NCBI RefSeq assembly: GCF_009768885.1
Contig: NZ_WSQA01000012.1
Coordinates: forward strand, 107,270 to 171,269
Length of the DNA: 64,000 nucleotides
Origin: Sphingobacterium humi
GTDB lineage: Bacteria; Bacteroidota; Bacteroidia; Sphingobacteriales; Sphingobacteriaceae
Direction of reading: 5' to 3'
Shown: positions 47,504-57,101 of the stretch, in pieces
Position numbering within the stretch: the stretch's first letter is position 1
Layout of the letters: the number at the start of each line of letters is the position of its first letter
Notes under the pieces: generated by a model
The model's input: only the letters and a program-made list of their open reading frames with translations
Databases searched by the model: none
What the model was told of the DNA's origin: nothing
Program-made: the position numbers and the translations under genes

Positions 47504-48214
47504 ATGCTAATAATAAAGCGATTGAGGCTTGTTTTGTCCCTGATGTTTGGTGTTTTGTTGCTGTTAAGCTGTCAAAAGGATGAATTGTCGAAAGAAATGG
47601 ATTTCGTGGGCCAAAGCTTTTCGGGGCTTGCGGCCTTTAATGCGGTTGAGCAATCGGCTTCTTTGCAGTTTATTGTAGACGATAAGGTGATGAATGCCGG
47701 CGATGAGGCTTTCGAGCTTGGCGGTTACATTCGTCATAAAGGCGTATTCGACGGACGCAGAAACATTCAACTTCATAATAAAGCCTTGAATAAGGAAGTG
47801 TTCCGTGGAGCACATGAATTTGTGAAAAATAAGGTCTATTCCTTGTTTTTCTATGGGAAGGAGCAGGTGCAGGTGAGGGTGGTGGAAGATGATATGATTG
47901 CGCCAGCATCGGGAAAGGCGAAGATTCGTTTTGCGAATTTTTCAAACGGCGGAAAGCTTCAGCTTAAAACCATTAAGGGAACGAGCAGTATGCCGGCCAA
48001 CTTCAATTTAAGCGCACAGCAGGTGACTGACTTTGCGGAATACGATGTGGCTACGGTAGAGTTTCAGTTTAATACCGACCTATCCAAGCTTCTGTTGAAC
48101 TTTGTGCCGGAGAATAAAGGGGTGTATACCTTGTTTGTTGTTCCGGTAGAGCAGAAAAGGGAGGAAGAGTATTTGGGTGCCGAATATAAAGTTATGGTAA
48201 TTAAGCATTCTTAA
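47504..48214 (+). CDS. Predicted surface lipoprotein of unknown function
   Basis: 236 aa from the ATG at 47504, which gives a compact lipoprotein signal (IIKRLRLVLSLMFGVLLLLSC, Cys at residue 23); an ATG at 47477 adds nine residues. CQKDEL after lipidation is close to the QKDD-type surface-export signal described for Bacteroidota. The mature part is beta-rich, with KIRFANFSNGGKLQLKTI resembling DUF4397-like immunoglobulin-fold domains, but this is not certain. It stands alone, converging with tyrS at a shared terminator. Confidence 0.65.
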   Translation: MLIIKRLRLVLSLMFGVLLLLSCQKDELSKEMDFVGQSFSGLAAFNAVEQSASLQFIVDDKVMNAGDEAFELGGYIRHKGVFDGRRNIQLHNKALNKEVFRGAHEFVKNKVYSLFFYGKEQVQVRVVEDDMIAPASGKAKIRFANFSNGGKLQLKTIKGTSSMPANFNLSAQQVTDFAEYDVATVEFQFNTDLSKLLLNFVPENKGVYTLFVVPVEQKREEEYLGAEYKVMVIKHS

Positions 48215-48229
48215 TTACGCTTGTGCAAA

Positions 48230-48268
48230 GAAAAGCCCCGGGACATTAGTGTTCCGGGGCTTCTTTTT
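48230..48268. terminator. Bidirectional terminator between the lipoprotein and tyrS
   Basis: AAGCCCCGG...CCGGGGCTT stem with an 11-12-nt loop, GAAAA before and TTTTT after, serving convergent genes on both strands. Confidence 0.85.
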
Positions 48269-48282
48269 ATGCGGATTGGCGG

Positions 48283-49566
48283 TTAGCCAATATAGATCAA
48301 ATAGTAGTTCTTCTTACCGCGTTGGGCAATCAGGTATTTGTTATTGATCAAGTTTGCGGAGGTTATAACCTGCTCGCTGTCGGCTAATTTCTCGCGGTTA
48401 AGCGATACACCACCACCTTGAAGCATTTTGCGTGCTTCGCCTTTGGAAGGGAATACTTGCGTTTCTACCGCCAATAGGTCAAGAATGTTGATGCCAGCAT
48501 CTAACTTTTCTTTTGCCAAGGCATATTGCGGAACACCATCGAATACTTCCAATACGGCCTCATGATCCAAGTCGGCCAAGAATTCCAAACTACCGTTTCC
48601 GAAGAGGAACTCCGAAGTTTTAACTGCTGTTTCGTAATCTTTTTCCGAGTGCGTGCGGATGGTAATGTCTTTGGCTAAAGCTTTTTGTACCGTACGCAAG
48701 TGTGGTGCAGCATCGTGCTCAGCAATAATCGCATCAATCTCTTCCTTGCTTAGCAGGGTGAAGATCTTGATCCAGTTCTTTGCATCGTCATCGGATGTGT
48801 TCAACCAGAATTGATAATACTTATATGGCGAAGTTTTCTTCGCATCTAACCATACGGCTCCAGATTCTGTTTTACCAAATTTCTGGCCATCTGCTTTCTT
48901 GATTAATTGCGTCGTTAAGGCGAAGGCAGTACCTTGGTCTTGACGACGGATCATTTCACTACCTGTTACAATGTTGCCCCATTGATCGGAGCCACCCATC
49001 TGGATTTTGCAGTTGTGGTGCTTCCACAGATAATAAAAATCATAACCTTGAATTAATTGATAGGTAAATTCGGTAAACGATAGACCATTGTCACCCTCCA
49101 AACGTTTCTTTACAGAATCTTTGGACATCATGTAATTCACGGTAATCAGCTTGCCCACATCACGAATGAAATCTAAGAACTTAAAATCCTTAAACCAATC
49201 GTAGTTGTTCACCATCTTGGCATCTGTTGCGCCTTCGCCGAAGTTTAAGAACTTGGCCAATTGCTTTTTCAAGCAATCCACGTTGTGGTTTAAGGTCGCC
49301 TCATCCAAGAGGTTTCGCTCTGCTGATTTAAATGAAGGGTCACCAATCATGCCCGTTGCTCCACCCACCAGTGCCACCGGCTTGTGGCCTGCGTGTTGAA
49401 AGTGAATTAAGGTCATGATTTGAGTTAAATGGCCTACGTGTAATGAATCGCCTGTCGGATCGAATCCAATATAGCCGGAAACTTGTTCTTTATTTAACAA
49501 TTCCTCTGTGCCTGGCATGATGTCTTGAAGCATGCCTCTCCAACGTAATTCTTCTACAAAGCTCAT
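48283..49566 (-). CDS. tyrS: Tyrosyl-tRNA synthetase
   Basis: 427 aa. HIGH-type motif in [13 protein letters not shown], tyrosine-binding region [24 protein letters not shown] and the KMSKS-type loop KFGKTESG, followed by a C-terminal S4 RNA-binding domain ([14 protein letters not shown]). It charges tRNA-Tyr. A TATCTTTG box at 49599-49606 on the minus strand is the likely -7 element. Confidence 0.98.
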   Translation of the reverse strand: MSFVEELRWRGMLQDIMPGTEELLNKEQVSGYIGFDPTGDSLHVGHLTQIMTLIHFQHAGHKPVALVGGATGMIGDPSFKSAERNLLDEATLNHNVDCLKKQLAKFLNFGEGATDAKMVNNYDWFKDFKFLDFIRDVGKLITVNYMMSKDSVKKRLEGDNGLSFTEFTYQLIQGYDFYYLWKHHNCKIQMGGSDQWGNIVTGSEMIRRQDQGTAFALTTQLIKKADGQKFGKTESGAVWLDAKKTSPYKYYQFWLNTSDDDAKNWIKIFTLLSKEEIDAIIAEHDAAPHLRTVQKALAKDITIRTHSEKDYETAVKTSEFLFGNGSLEFLADLDHEAVLEVFDGVPQYALAKEKLDAGINILDLLAVETQVFPSKGEARKMLQGGGVSLNREKLADSEQVITSANLINNKYLIAQRGKKNYYLIYIG

Positions 49567-49598
49567 AGTTTAACCCTTAAGATTTTTTAATTAAGTTG

Positions 49599-49606
49599 CA
49601 AAGATA
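49599..49606 (-). promoter_or_regulatory. -7 box of tyrS
   Basis: Minus strand TATCTTTG followed by CA, 33 bp before the start codon. The -33 side is not clear. Confidence 0.55.
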
Positions 49607-49656
49607 CGAGATATAACTGTATCTTACAGATATTTTGTAGATAATAGCTCCTTAGG

Positions 49657-50340
49657 ATGAACTTTCTTTCGCATTTCTATTTCGAACGTTATGCCACCCA
49701 GTCGGAACGTGTATTAGGTTCGCTCCTGCCCGATTTGTTGAAGAATGTTGATAAGTCTTATGTCTTCCATCCCCAACGTCAAGAAGAGGAACTGTTTGCC
49801 CATCCGCTCGGTATGGCCATCTCTGAAGGCTGGTATCGGCATGTTGAGGTAGACAAGCTTTTTCACTCCTCCGAATTCTTTTTAAACCATTGCCATGTGT
49901 TACGTAAGCAGATTGAACCTGTATTGGAAGGTTTGCCCATACGTGCCTCTTTTATGGCGCATATTGCGGTGGAATTATTGCTGGATCATTTGCTGATTGA
50001 GCATGAGTTGGTGAATGTGTCTCGGCTGTATGAGCACCTAGAGCAGGTGAACCGCACCGTGCTGCGGAATTACCTGGAAACGCTTGGTGTGGCAGATACG
50101 CCAGGTTTTTTTCAATTCTATGATCAGTTCTTGGCGCATCGCTATATCTTCGAGTATAAAGATATCAATCAAATCGCACGTCCTTTGTTCAACATCTCCA
50201 AAAGGGTTTGGGATTTCCAAACCACGGCCGCACATCGGGAAGGCCTAACCGCCGTACTTACCCGGTATAAACTAACAGAAATGCACAATTTTAAGGATAT
50301 CTATGTGTATATTCAGGATAATTTGACATATTTATCCTAG
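49657..50340 (+). CDS. ACP phosphodiesterase-like protein (DUF479/AcpH)
   Basis: 227 aa. N-terminal NFLSHFYFERYATQSERVLGSLLPDLL and FMAHIAVELLLDHLLIEHE fit the DUF479/AcpH family, which removes 4'-phosphopantetheine from acyl carrier protein; the His/Asp pattern of this HD-like all-helical fold is present. In Bacteroidota the enzymatic role is inferred from E. coli AcpH only. It is divergent from tyrS with 90 bp between starts. Confidence 0.75.
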   Translation: MNFLSHFYFERYATQSERVLGSLLPDLLKNVDKSYVFHPQRQEEELFAHPLGMAISEGWYRHVEVDKLFHSSEFFLNHCHVLRKQIEPVLEGLPIRASFMAHIAVELLLDHLLIEHELVNVSRLYEHLEQVNRTVLRNYLETLGVADTPGFFQFYDQFLAHRYIFEYKDINQIARPLFNISKRVWDFQTTAAHREGLTAVLTRYKLTEMHNFKDIYVYIQDNLTYLS

Positions 50341-50405
50341 CATTTGCACATGCTACCAATTATGAATAAAAAGCCCAATTAAACAGATAGGCTCCGATAA
50401 TTTTG

Positions 50406-50413
50406 TATTTTTG
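50406..50413 (+). promoter_or_regulatory. -7 box of the amino acid permease gene
   Basis: TATTTTTG followed by TCGG, 52 bp before the ATG at 50466. Fits TAnnTTTG; the -33 side is weak. Confidence 0.45.
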
Positions 50414-50465
50414 TCGGAATTTAAATTAACTTATCTGAAAATTAATAAAAAACAATTCAATCTAT

Positions 50466-52154
50466 ATGAGTAGACTTTTCCGCAAGAAAAGCGTCGATCA
50501 AATCCTTTCGGATGCCGAACACGGTGGTTCGGGTCTGGCCAAAATTCTAGGAGTTAGGGATTTAATATCCTTAGGGATCGCCGCTATTGTAGGAGCTGGT
50601 ATTTTCAGTACCATCGGTTTGGCCAGTTATAATGGCGGGCCAGCTGTATCGCTCCTGTTTGTCTTCGTGGCCTTTGCCTGCGTTTTCACAGCCTTATCTT
50701 ACGCACAATTTGCCAGTACGGTTCCCGTTTCGGGCAGTGCCTATACCTATGCTTATGTCGCCTTCGGTGAGTTGTTCGCCTGGATTATCGGCTGGGCTCT
50801 GGTGCTTGAATATGCCGTTTCCAATATGGTGGTGGCTATTTCCTGGTCGCAATACTTTGTTTCCATGCTGGAAGGTTTTGGGGTATCTCTCCCCAAATGG
50901 ATGACCATGGCCCCGGGCTATGCCCTGGAGGCGCATGCGAAATTCCTGGAAGTAGGTGCTGATAAGTTAGAAAATATCGATAAAATAGGCCTGCAAGCCT
51001 ATGAATCGGCTCCGCGAATTTTCGATATCCCTATTATTTTTGATATGCCAGCCGGATTGATTACCGTTTTGGTTACCTGGTTGGTGTATATCGGGATTAA
51101 GGAATCGCAACGCGCCAGCAATATTATGGTGATGATTAAGATCGGGATTATCCTCGCGGTAATCTTCGGGGGACTGTTCTTCGTGAAACCTGAAAACTGG
51201 GTGCCTTTTGCTCCAAACGGTTTCGGTGGGGTAATGAGTGGTGTGGCAGCGGTGTTCTTTGCCTTTATTGGTTTTGACTCCATCTCGACTACGGCCGAGG
51301 AATGTAAGAATCCGCAACGCGACTTGCCACGCGCCATGATCTATTGTTTGTTAATTTGTGCCGTACTATATGTAGCCATTACCCTGGTGTTGACGGGTAT
51401 GGTGAACTATACAGAGCTGAACGTTAAAGATCCATTGGCCTATGTGTTCTCTTATGTGGGCTTTGATCATATGGCCGGCATTATTTCGGTGACTTCCGTT
51501 ATTGCGATTACCAGTGCCTTATTGGTCTTCCAATTGGCGCAACCAAGAATCTGGATGACCATGAGCCGTGACGGCTTGCTTTGGAAGAAGTTTGCCACCA
51601 TCCACCCTAAATATAAGACGCCTTCTTTCGCAACCATCGTAACGGGCTTTGTGGTGGCTGTGCCTGCTTTGTTCTTTAAAATGGACTTCTTTGTAGATTT
51701 AACCTCCGTAGGTACCTTCTTTGCCTTCATCTTGGTATGTTGTGGCGTGTTGTATATGGACTATTCGGGTATTTCGAAAAAGTCGAAATTCCGTGTGCCT
51801 TATATCAATGGAAAGTATATCGTGGGGCTGAGCATGTTCGTGGGCTTGTACCTGACCTATAAATACAGCGATGAAACCCTGCTGCATTGGTTGGAAATGG
51901 GGTCAGCAAAGATTTTAATCCATAAATCCTTGGTGATTGTATTCTGGTTGGTGTGGATTATTATGAGCGTAATGAGCTATAAATTCAACTTCTCTCTGTT
52001 GCCGGTAATCGGGGTATTGATTAACCTGTACCTGATGTCGGAATTGGGAACCAGCAACTGGATTATCTTTATTATCTGGTTGTTGATTGGCCTAATCATC
52101 TATTTCGCCTATGGCTATAGGCATTCCAAATTAAACAAAGCAAACCAAGCATAA
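50466..52154 (+). CDS. APC-family amino acid permease
   Basis: 562 aa, about 12-14 membrane helices. The first helix carries the unwound substrate motif AAIVGAGIFSTIG, followed by PVSGSAYTYAYVAFGELFAWIIGW, typical of the cationic/branched amino acid (CAT/YfnA-like) branch. A loop of about 60 residues between helices 4 and 5 (YALEAHAKFLEVGADKLE) is longer than usual. Likely a proton- or sodium-coupled importer; the substrate is unresolved. It is followed by its own terminator. Confidence 0.92.
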   Translation: MSRLFRKKSVDQILSDAEHGGSGLAKILGVRDLISLGIAAIVGAGIFSTIGLASYNGGPAVSLLFVFVAFACVFTALSYAQFASTVPVSGSAYTYAYVAFGELFAWIIGWALVLEYAVSNMVVAISWSQYFVSMLEGFGVSLPKWMTMAPGYALEAHAKFLEVGADKLENIDKIGLQAYESAPRIFDIPIIFDMPAGLITVLVTWLVYIGIKESQRASNIMVMIKIGIILAVIFGGLFFVKPENWVPFAPNGFGGVMSGVAAVFFAFIGFDSISTTAEECKNPQRDLPRAMIYCLLICAVLYVAITLVLTGMVNYTELNVKDPLAYVFSYVGFDHMAGIISVTSVIAITSALLVFQLAQPRIWMTMSRDGLLWKKFATIHPKYKTPSFATIVTGFVVAVPALFFKMDFFVDLTSVGTFFAFILVCCGVLYMDYSGISKKSKFRVPYINGKYIVGLSMFVGLYLTYKYSDETLLHWLEMGSAKILIHKSLVIVFWLVWIIMSVMSYKFNFSLLPVIGVLINLYLMSELGTSNWIIFIIWLLIGLIIYFAYGYRHSKLNKANQA

Positions 52155-52159
52155 TAAGA

Positions 52160-52190
52160 AAGGCCTCGAACATGTTCGAGGCCTTCTTTA
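52160..52190. terminator. Terminator between the permease gene and kup
   Basis: AAGGCCTCGAACATGTTCGAGGCCTT, nearly perfectly self-complementary (13-bp arms), followed by CTTT. It serves both convergent genes. Confidence 0.8.
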
Positions 52191-52208
52191 TGATAGGGGA
52201 GCCCGATT

Positions 52209-54149
52209 TTACAATCGGGTCAGTTTCACTTCTTCGGTATTCGGGATGGTTAATGGAACACGCTCTAAGGTGACAAAGCTGCTGTCTAATCCAAAACCTT
52301 TTTCTTCGGAAAGACTGAACTTCTTCAATACTTTATAGATCTCGAGAATAATCTTCTCGTTCCATTTCAGGAAGTGTGTTTTGGAGATGACTTTCTCCAG
52401 CACAACGAAGTTGAAGTCGCCCGGAATATGGTATTTCTTCAAGGTATTGTAATTGCTGGTGATATCGATTTCGCCGTTTTTCACCATTTCTTCCACCACC
52501 TTACGGAAGAGTAAGCTTATTTTTTGTTCCTCGCGGAAGCCTAAGTGGAAGTCGATACGGATCAGTTTGCCCGGAATAAGCTGGGTTACTTTATACTCGC
52601 GGGTATGTGGGTTGTCCATCACATCCACGTGGGCAAGCCAGTATACATCGGCACGCTTTGGCTTCTTATTGATAATGGAATAGGTGATTTTGGCTTCTAC
52701 CTCCTGGATGTTGTTGGCACTGGTGAGGTATACCAAATGAGAGGCAAACTGCGGTACAGATTTGTCTTCACTCAGCTCGGCCAGGATAGGGAAGTAGTCC
52801 TTAATGTTGACAAACTTAACAAAGCGGTTTTTGATTTTACGCGCACCAAACCAGCTGTACATCACAATGTAAAGTACGATAGCCAGTAAGAGGGTTAACC
52901 AACCGCCGTGGGCAATCTTGCTGATATTACCTACCAGGAAGGCCACCTCAATAACCATGTAAACACCGGCAAACAAGGCGATGAAAGCAATATTGATCTT
53001 CTTGCGCAGCATAAAGGTTGTCATCAGGATGGTGGTCATGATGAAGGTCATGTTGATGGATAATCCGTAGGCGGCTTCCATGTTGCTGGATTCGCGGAAG
53101 ATCAGGATGATCAGCATACAGCCTAAGTATAGTATCAGGTTGACGGATGGTACGTAGATTTGTCCTTTATGATCGCTGGGGTAACGGATGGTTACCTTCG
53201 GCCAGATGTTTAATCGAACGGCTTCTGCAATCAGGGTAAAGGATCCGGAGATCATGGCCTGGCTGGCAATTACGGCTGCAATGGTCGCAATCGTTACCCC
53301 CCATACCACAAACCAATCGGGCATAATGGCATAGAATGGGTTGATCTCACCTAATACCAAACCTTTGTTTTCCAATAGCCAAGCGCCTTGTCCGAAATAG
53401 TTAAGAATAAGCATCAGTTTCACGAAAATCCAGCTGATCCGGATATTGTTCTTTCCACAGTGTCCCATATCCGAGTATAAGGCTTCTGCGCCCGTCGTAC
53501 ACAGGAAGATCGCACCCAAAATAAACCAAGCGTTCGGATAGTTCGCTAGTAACTGATAAGCATAGTAGGGATTCAGCGCCTTCCAGATCTCTGGAGAGTG
53601 CCCTACATAGGAAAGCCCTAAGACGCCAATGGTAGAGAACCAGATAAACATCAAGGGGCCGAATACCCGCCCAACGATGTTGGTACCGAAACGTTGAATG
53701 AGGAATAAGGATGAGATGATTAATACGACGATGGGAATGGTTGGGAGTCCTGGGTTTTTGATCGCTAACCCTTCGACAGCAGAGGAGATGGTGATGGCCG
53801 GAGTAATCATCCCGTCGGCGAGTAAGGTACTAGCTCCGATGATGGCCGGAATGATCAGCCATTTTGCTCGCTTTCGGACCAGCGAGAATAAGGATAATAT
53901 CCCGCCTTCGCCTTTGTTGTCTGCATTTAAAACAATTAATACGTATTTAATGGTTGTTTGTAACGTGAGGGTCCAGAATATACAGGATAGCCCCCCGTAT
54001 ATCATGAGTTCTTGAACCTCTCCTTTATTAAATATAGCTTTAAAAACATAGAGTGGGGAGGTCCCGATGTCGCCGAAAATAATGCCTAAACTAATTAATA
54101 ATCCGCCAAAACTGACCCGGTGAAGGGCATGCTTATGATCTGTGGACAT
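52209..54149 (-). CDS. kup: Kup-type potassium transporter
   Basis: 646 aa. First helices with FGGLLISLGIIFGDIGTSPLYVFKA, the family hallmark, then about 12 membrane helices to residue ~440 and a C-terminal cytosolic domain of about 190 residues. Conserved DGMITPAITISSAVEGL and TTGAEALYSDMGHCG are intact. It imports K+ with protons. It stands alone on the minus strand. Confidence 0.95.
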   Translation of the reverse strand: MSTDHKHALHRVSFGGLLISLGIIFGDIGTSPLYVFKAIFNKGEVQELMIYGGLSCIFWTLTLQTTIKYVLIVLNADNKGEGGILSLFSLVRKRAKWLIIPAIIGASTLLADGMITPAITISSAVEGLAIKNPGLPTIPIVVLIISSLFLIQRFGTNIVGRVFGPLMFIWFSTIGVLGLSYVGHSPEIWKALNPYYAYQLLANYPNAWFILGAIFLCTTGAEALYSDMGHCGKNNIRISWIFVKLMLILNYFGQGAWLLENKGLVLGEINPFYAIMPDWFVVWGVTIATIAAVIASQAMISGSFTLIAEAVRLNIWPKVTIRYPSDHKGQIYVPSVNLILYLGCMLIILIFRESSNMEAAYGLSINMTFIMTTILMTTFMLRKKINIAFIALFAGVYMVIEVAFLVGNISKIAHGGWLTLLLAIVLYIVMYSWFGARKIKNRFVKFVNIKDYFPILAELSEDKSVPQFASHLVYLTSANNIQEVEAKITYSIINKKPKRADVYWLAHVDVMDNPHTREYKVTQLIPGKLIRIDFHLGFREEQKISLLFRKVVEEMVKNGEIDITSNYNTLKKYHIPGDFNFVVLEKVISKTHFLKWNEKIILEIYKVLKKFSLSEEKGFGLDSSFVTLERVPLTIPNTEEVKLTRL

Positions 54150-54277
54150 AGCTTTTATTTATGTGATGCTTGAATATAAAAAACGTTCGAAATTACAACT
54201 TTTTATGCGACAACGTAATTTCCTGTTAAAAATTGTTAAAGGCCGTTGGTTTCCTACAAAAAAATAGCAAAAAACTG

Positions 54278-54285
54278 TACTTTTG
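54278..54285 (+). promoter_or_regulatory. -7 box of the small secreted protein gene
   Basis: TACTTTTG matches TAnnTTTG and lies 71 bp before the ATG at 54357. Confidence 0.5.
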
Positions 54286-54356
54286 TTCTAGGAATTTTGG
54301 AATTAATGATTACATTTGGTTAAACCATAACCGTTCAAAACAATCTAAAAATCAGA

Positions 54357-54818
54357 ATGAAATTAGAATTAGGCAATATTACCCGTTATTTTATCTATAC
54401 AGCAATGCTGGTATGGATGTTTGTGGGTACTGTACATGCTGCTTCTAACCCACAATCTTCTGATACCACAAAAATTACCAACAGCAAACAAAGCTTAATT
54501 TCTGCCAAAAACAGAAGCCAAGTGCGTGCCAGTGCTTTAGCGGAAGAATCCGATAAACTGATCAATAATGTTAAGGTGTATTACAATCCTATTGCTGAGC
54601 AGATTTCGGTGAACTTCAAACTGAACAAAAGCAGCCATATCTCTATTAAAGTGATGGACGCCTTAGGAAACGAACTATTGGCCTTGCATAGTGGTGATCT
54701 GGAAGCGGGTTCTCAAAACCTAAGCTTCGATGTAAGCTCTAAACTTAAAGAAGGCTTTTACTTCGTACGTGTCATGGGCGGTTCTGAAACTGTCGTGAAG
54801 CGTATATCTGTTCGATAA
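54357..54818 (+). CDS. Small secreted protein made mainly of a T9SS-type sorting-like domain
   Basis: 153 aa. Signal peptide (about 1-30, ending VHAAS), a short polar linker, then residues ~72-153 (VKVYYNPIAEQISVNF, ISIKVMDALGNELL, LKEGFYFVRVMGGSETVVKRI) that follow the strand pattern of the type A C-terminal sorting domain of the type IX secretion system. Normally that domain is attached to a large cargo; here there is none. It could be a vestigial or structural protein with the same Ig-like fold. No T9SS component is encoded in the window. It is not clearly part of an operon. Confidence 0.65.
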   Translation: MKLELGNITRYFIYTAMLVWMFVGTVHAASNPQSSDTTKITNSKQSLISAKNRSQVRASALAEESDKLINNVKVYYNPIAEQISVNFKLNKSSHISIKVMDALGNELLALHSGDLEAGSQNLSFDVSSKLKEGFYFVRVMGGSETVVKRISVR

Positions 54819-55088
54819 GCTTAAACAATCCCTTTCTTCTTATTACATCAATTAGTTATCCGGAATAAAGCGGGACTATTTTGCTATGATGGCTGCTGTC
54901 TTCTTTAGGCAAACATTACTACGTTGGCCTTTGCCTTCATCGGGAATGAGCTAGTACATTGCTAAAACAGAATCCTCTATATGGCTAGGGCGTTTTCCTT
55001 TCTTGAAGACTATTAGCTATGATTACTATATACACGCAATAATACACCTGCTTGCAGCAATTGAAGAATTGGAATACTATTAATCGCA
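54819..55088. other. Gap without recognisable gene
   Basis: About 270 bp before the gltA terminator. No ORF, tRNA or repeat is recognised. It contains only short AT-rich and palindromic bits. Confidence 0.6.
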
Positions 55089-55127
55089 TAAAAAAAGGAT
55101 AGCCTCGTTGAAGCTATCCCTTTTATT
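55089..55127 (-). terminator. Terminator of gltA
   Basis: GGATAGC/GCTATCC stem with a 9-nt loop and A/T tracts on both sides (minus-strand T run at 55090-55096). Confidence 0.75.
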
Positions 55128-55145
55128 ATAAAATTGAAAAGTGTT

Positions 55146-56432
55146 CTATCTGTTATCGATTTCTACATACGGGCGTAAAGTTTCGCCGATGTATACTTGT
55201 CTAGGGCGTCCGATAGGCTCTTTGTTGTCGCGCATTTCTTTCCACTGTGCAATCCATCCTGGAAGACGGCCTAAAGCGAATAATACGGTAAACATATCCG
55301 AGTTGAATCCTAGAGCACGGTAGATGATACCGGAGTAGAAGTCAACGTTAGGATATAACTTACGATCGATGAAGTATTGGTCGTTCAGCGCTGCTTCTTC
55401 CAATTTCTTCGCGATATCCAATACCGGATCGTTTACTCCTAATTTCTCTAATACGTCATCACAAGCTTTCTTAATGATTTTCGCACGAGGGTCGAAGTTC
55501 TTGTATACGCGGTGTCCGAAGCCCATTAAGCGGAACGGATCGTTTTTATCTTTTGCTTTCGCTAAGTATTTCTCTGCATCGCCACCATCGTTTTTAATGG
55601 CTTCCAACATTTCGATTACGGCTTGGTTAGCACCACCGTGTAATGGGCCCCATAGGGCGTTGATACCGGCAGAGATAGACGCGTAAAGGTTGGCATTGGA
55701 TGAACCCACGATACGTACAGTAGATGTTGAACAGTTCTGCTCGTGATCAGCGTGTAAGATCAATAGGGTGTGCATCGCTTGGATAACCAATGGATCGAAG
55801 GTTTTCTCTTGATTCACTTCACCGAAGATCATGTTAAGGAAGTTATCGATATAGCCTAAGTTGTTTTTAGGATAGACAACCGGATGTCCTAATGATTTCT
55901 TTTGGATCCAAGAAACGATTGTTGGCATTTTCGCCAATAGGTTGATGATGCTTTTGTTTTCTTCTTCTTCTGTTTGGTTCGGGTTTAAAGACTCCGGGTA
56001 AAAAGAAGAAAGTACGCCTACCAAACAAGATAGTTGACCCATAGGGTGAGACTTGGAAGGGAATCCTGTGAAGAAGTTTTTCATGTCTTCGTGGATCATC
56101 ATTTGCGCACGGATATCCGAGCGGAATTTTTCCAATACATCTTTGGCTGGTAGTTCGCCGTAAATTAATAGGTAAGCTACTTCTAAGAAAGTTGATTTTT
56201 CTGCTAACTCTTCAATGGCATAGCCTCTGTAATGCAATACACCTTTTTCACCATCTAGGAAGGTGATTGCGCTCTTGGTAGAGCCTGTATTTTTAAATCC
56301 GGGGTCTAAGGTAATATAGCCAGATTGATCTCTTAATTTTGAAATATCAATTGCCTTCTCATTTTCGGTTCCCGTGATTACTGGGAACTCATAAGAAGAG
56401 CCATTTAAGTTAATAGATGCTGTTTCAGACAT
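55146..56432 (-). CDS. gltA: Citrate synthase (type II)
   Basis: 428 aa from the ATG at 56432; the frame is open 17 codons further, but that stretch overlaps the promoter. Catalytic residues: His in NALWGPLHGGANQAV, His in MGFGHRVYKNFDPRA, and Asp in the C-terminal YPNVDFYSGIIYRALGF region. The family hallmarks of the hexameric type are present. It condenses acetyl-CoA and oxaloacetate. It is divergent from the blaI-M56 pair. Confidence 0.97.
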   Translation of the reverse strand: MSETASINLNGSSYEFPVITGTENEKAIDISKLRDQSGYITLDPGFKNTGSTKSAITFLDGEKGVLHYRGYAIEELAEKSTFLEVAYLLIYGELPAKDVLEKFRSDIRAQMMIHEDMKNFFTGFPSKSHPMGQLSCLVGVLSSFYPESLNPNQTEEEENKSIINLLAKMPTIVSWIQKKSLGHPVVYPKNNLGYIDNFLNMIFGEVNQEKTFDPLVIQAMHTLLILHADHEQNCSTSTVRIVGSSNANLYASISAGINALWGPLHGGANQAVIEMLEAIKNDGGDAEKYLAKAKDKNDPFRLMGFGHRVYKNFDPRAKIIKKACDDVLEKLGVNDPVLDIAKKLEEAALNDQYFIDRKLYPNVDFYSGIIYRALGFNSDMFTVLFALGRLPGWIAQWKEMRDNKEPIGRPRQVYIGETLRPYVEIDNR

Positions 56433-56480
56433 AGTCAAATTTCTTGTATTTATTGTAGAATTACATAAAGTCGTATTATA

Positions 56481-56488
56481 CAAATGTA
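56481..56488 (-). promoter_or_regulatory. -7 box of gltA
   Basis: Minus-strand TACATTTG, 48 bp before the start codon at 56432, matching TAnnTTTG. It lies inside the longer open frame, a reason to reject the upstream start. Confidence 0.6.
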
Positions 56489-56526
56489 TGAATTTGATTT
56501 ATAAATTCTAAGGCTTTCCGATAACA

Positions 56527-56550
56527 AAAATGACACAATCTCGTCATTTT
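56527..56550. promoter_or_regulatory. Inverted repeat between gltA and blaI
   Basis: AAAATGAC-N8-GTCATTTT with perfect 8-bp arms. It lies about 40 bp upstream of the gltA -7 box and could be an activator or repressor site; the protein is unknown. Confidence 0.4.
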
Positions 56551-56695
56551 AGGAAGGATTTATTGACTTATCCAAGCAAAAGTTCATTATAATTTAACAA
56601 TTTTCCTTTCTCGAAATCCAGCCTCATTCTTGGTACTTTTTATTCCGAAAAGCTTACCGCTATGTCAAAAAAAAATGTTAAAATATTTGGTCATC

Positions 56696-56710
56696 TACGA
56701 AAAACTCGTA
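56696..56710. promoter_or_regulatory. Candidate BlaI operator
   Basis: TACGA-AAAAC-TCGTA with perfect 5-bp arms, 25 bp before the blaI start and just after a TATTTG-like -7 region (56684-56689). BlaI/MecI repressors bind short dyads and repress their own operon. Confidence 0.5.
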
Positions 56711-56734
56711 AATTAGTGAAAAATCAGTAGACCT

Positions 56735-57097
56735 ATGGAAAAACTAACCATACAAGAAGAGGAAGCGATGCTATCTATCTGGCAATTAGAGGGTGGCTTT
56801 GTGCGCGAAATATTAGACAATTTGAAAACCGGCAGTATGCCGTATACCACCTTAGCTTCCACCATCCGAAATCTAGAACGGAAAGGCTATGTAAAAGCTG
56901 TGAAATATGCCAATGCAAAACGCTATGAACCGACTATCAGTTCCGAAGAATATAAGGCTAAATTTATGAACTCTTTTGTGGGCGATTACTTCAAGAATTC
57001 ATACAAAGAAATGGTCTCCTTTTTTGTGAAAGAAGAGAAGCTAAGCCCGGAAGAGCTTGCGGAAATTATGGAGATGATCCGTCACCCAAAACCTTAA
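56735..57097 (+). CDS. BlaI/MecI/CopY-family transcriptional repressor
   Basis: 120 aa. N-terminal winged helix (LTIQEEEAMLSIWQLEGGFVREI, MPYTTLASTIRNLERKGYVKA) and a C-terminal dimerisation helix pair. The family represses until a membrane M56 protease triggers its cleavage. It is 4 bp before such a protease gene. The controlled output here is unlikely to be a beta-lactamase, since none is nearby; self-regulation is likely. Confidence 0.92.
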   Translation: MEKLTIQEEEAMLSIWQLEGGFVREILDNLKTGSMPYTTLASTIRNLERKGYVKAVKYANAKRYEPTISSEEYKAKFMNSFVGDYFKNSYKEMVSFFVKEEKLSPEELAEIMEMIRHPKP

Positions 57098-57101
57098 GAT
57101 T

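Noticed and set aside
56433..56483. Longer start for citrate synthase
   Set aside because: The extension overlaps the TACATTTG promoter box and is not like the family N-terminus.
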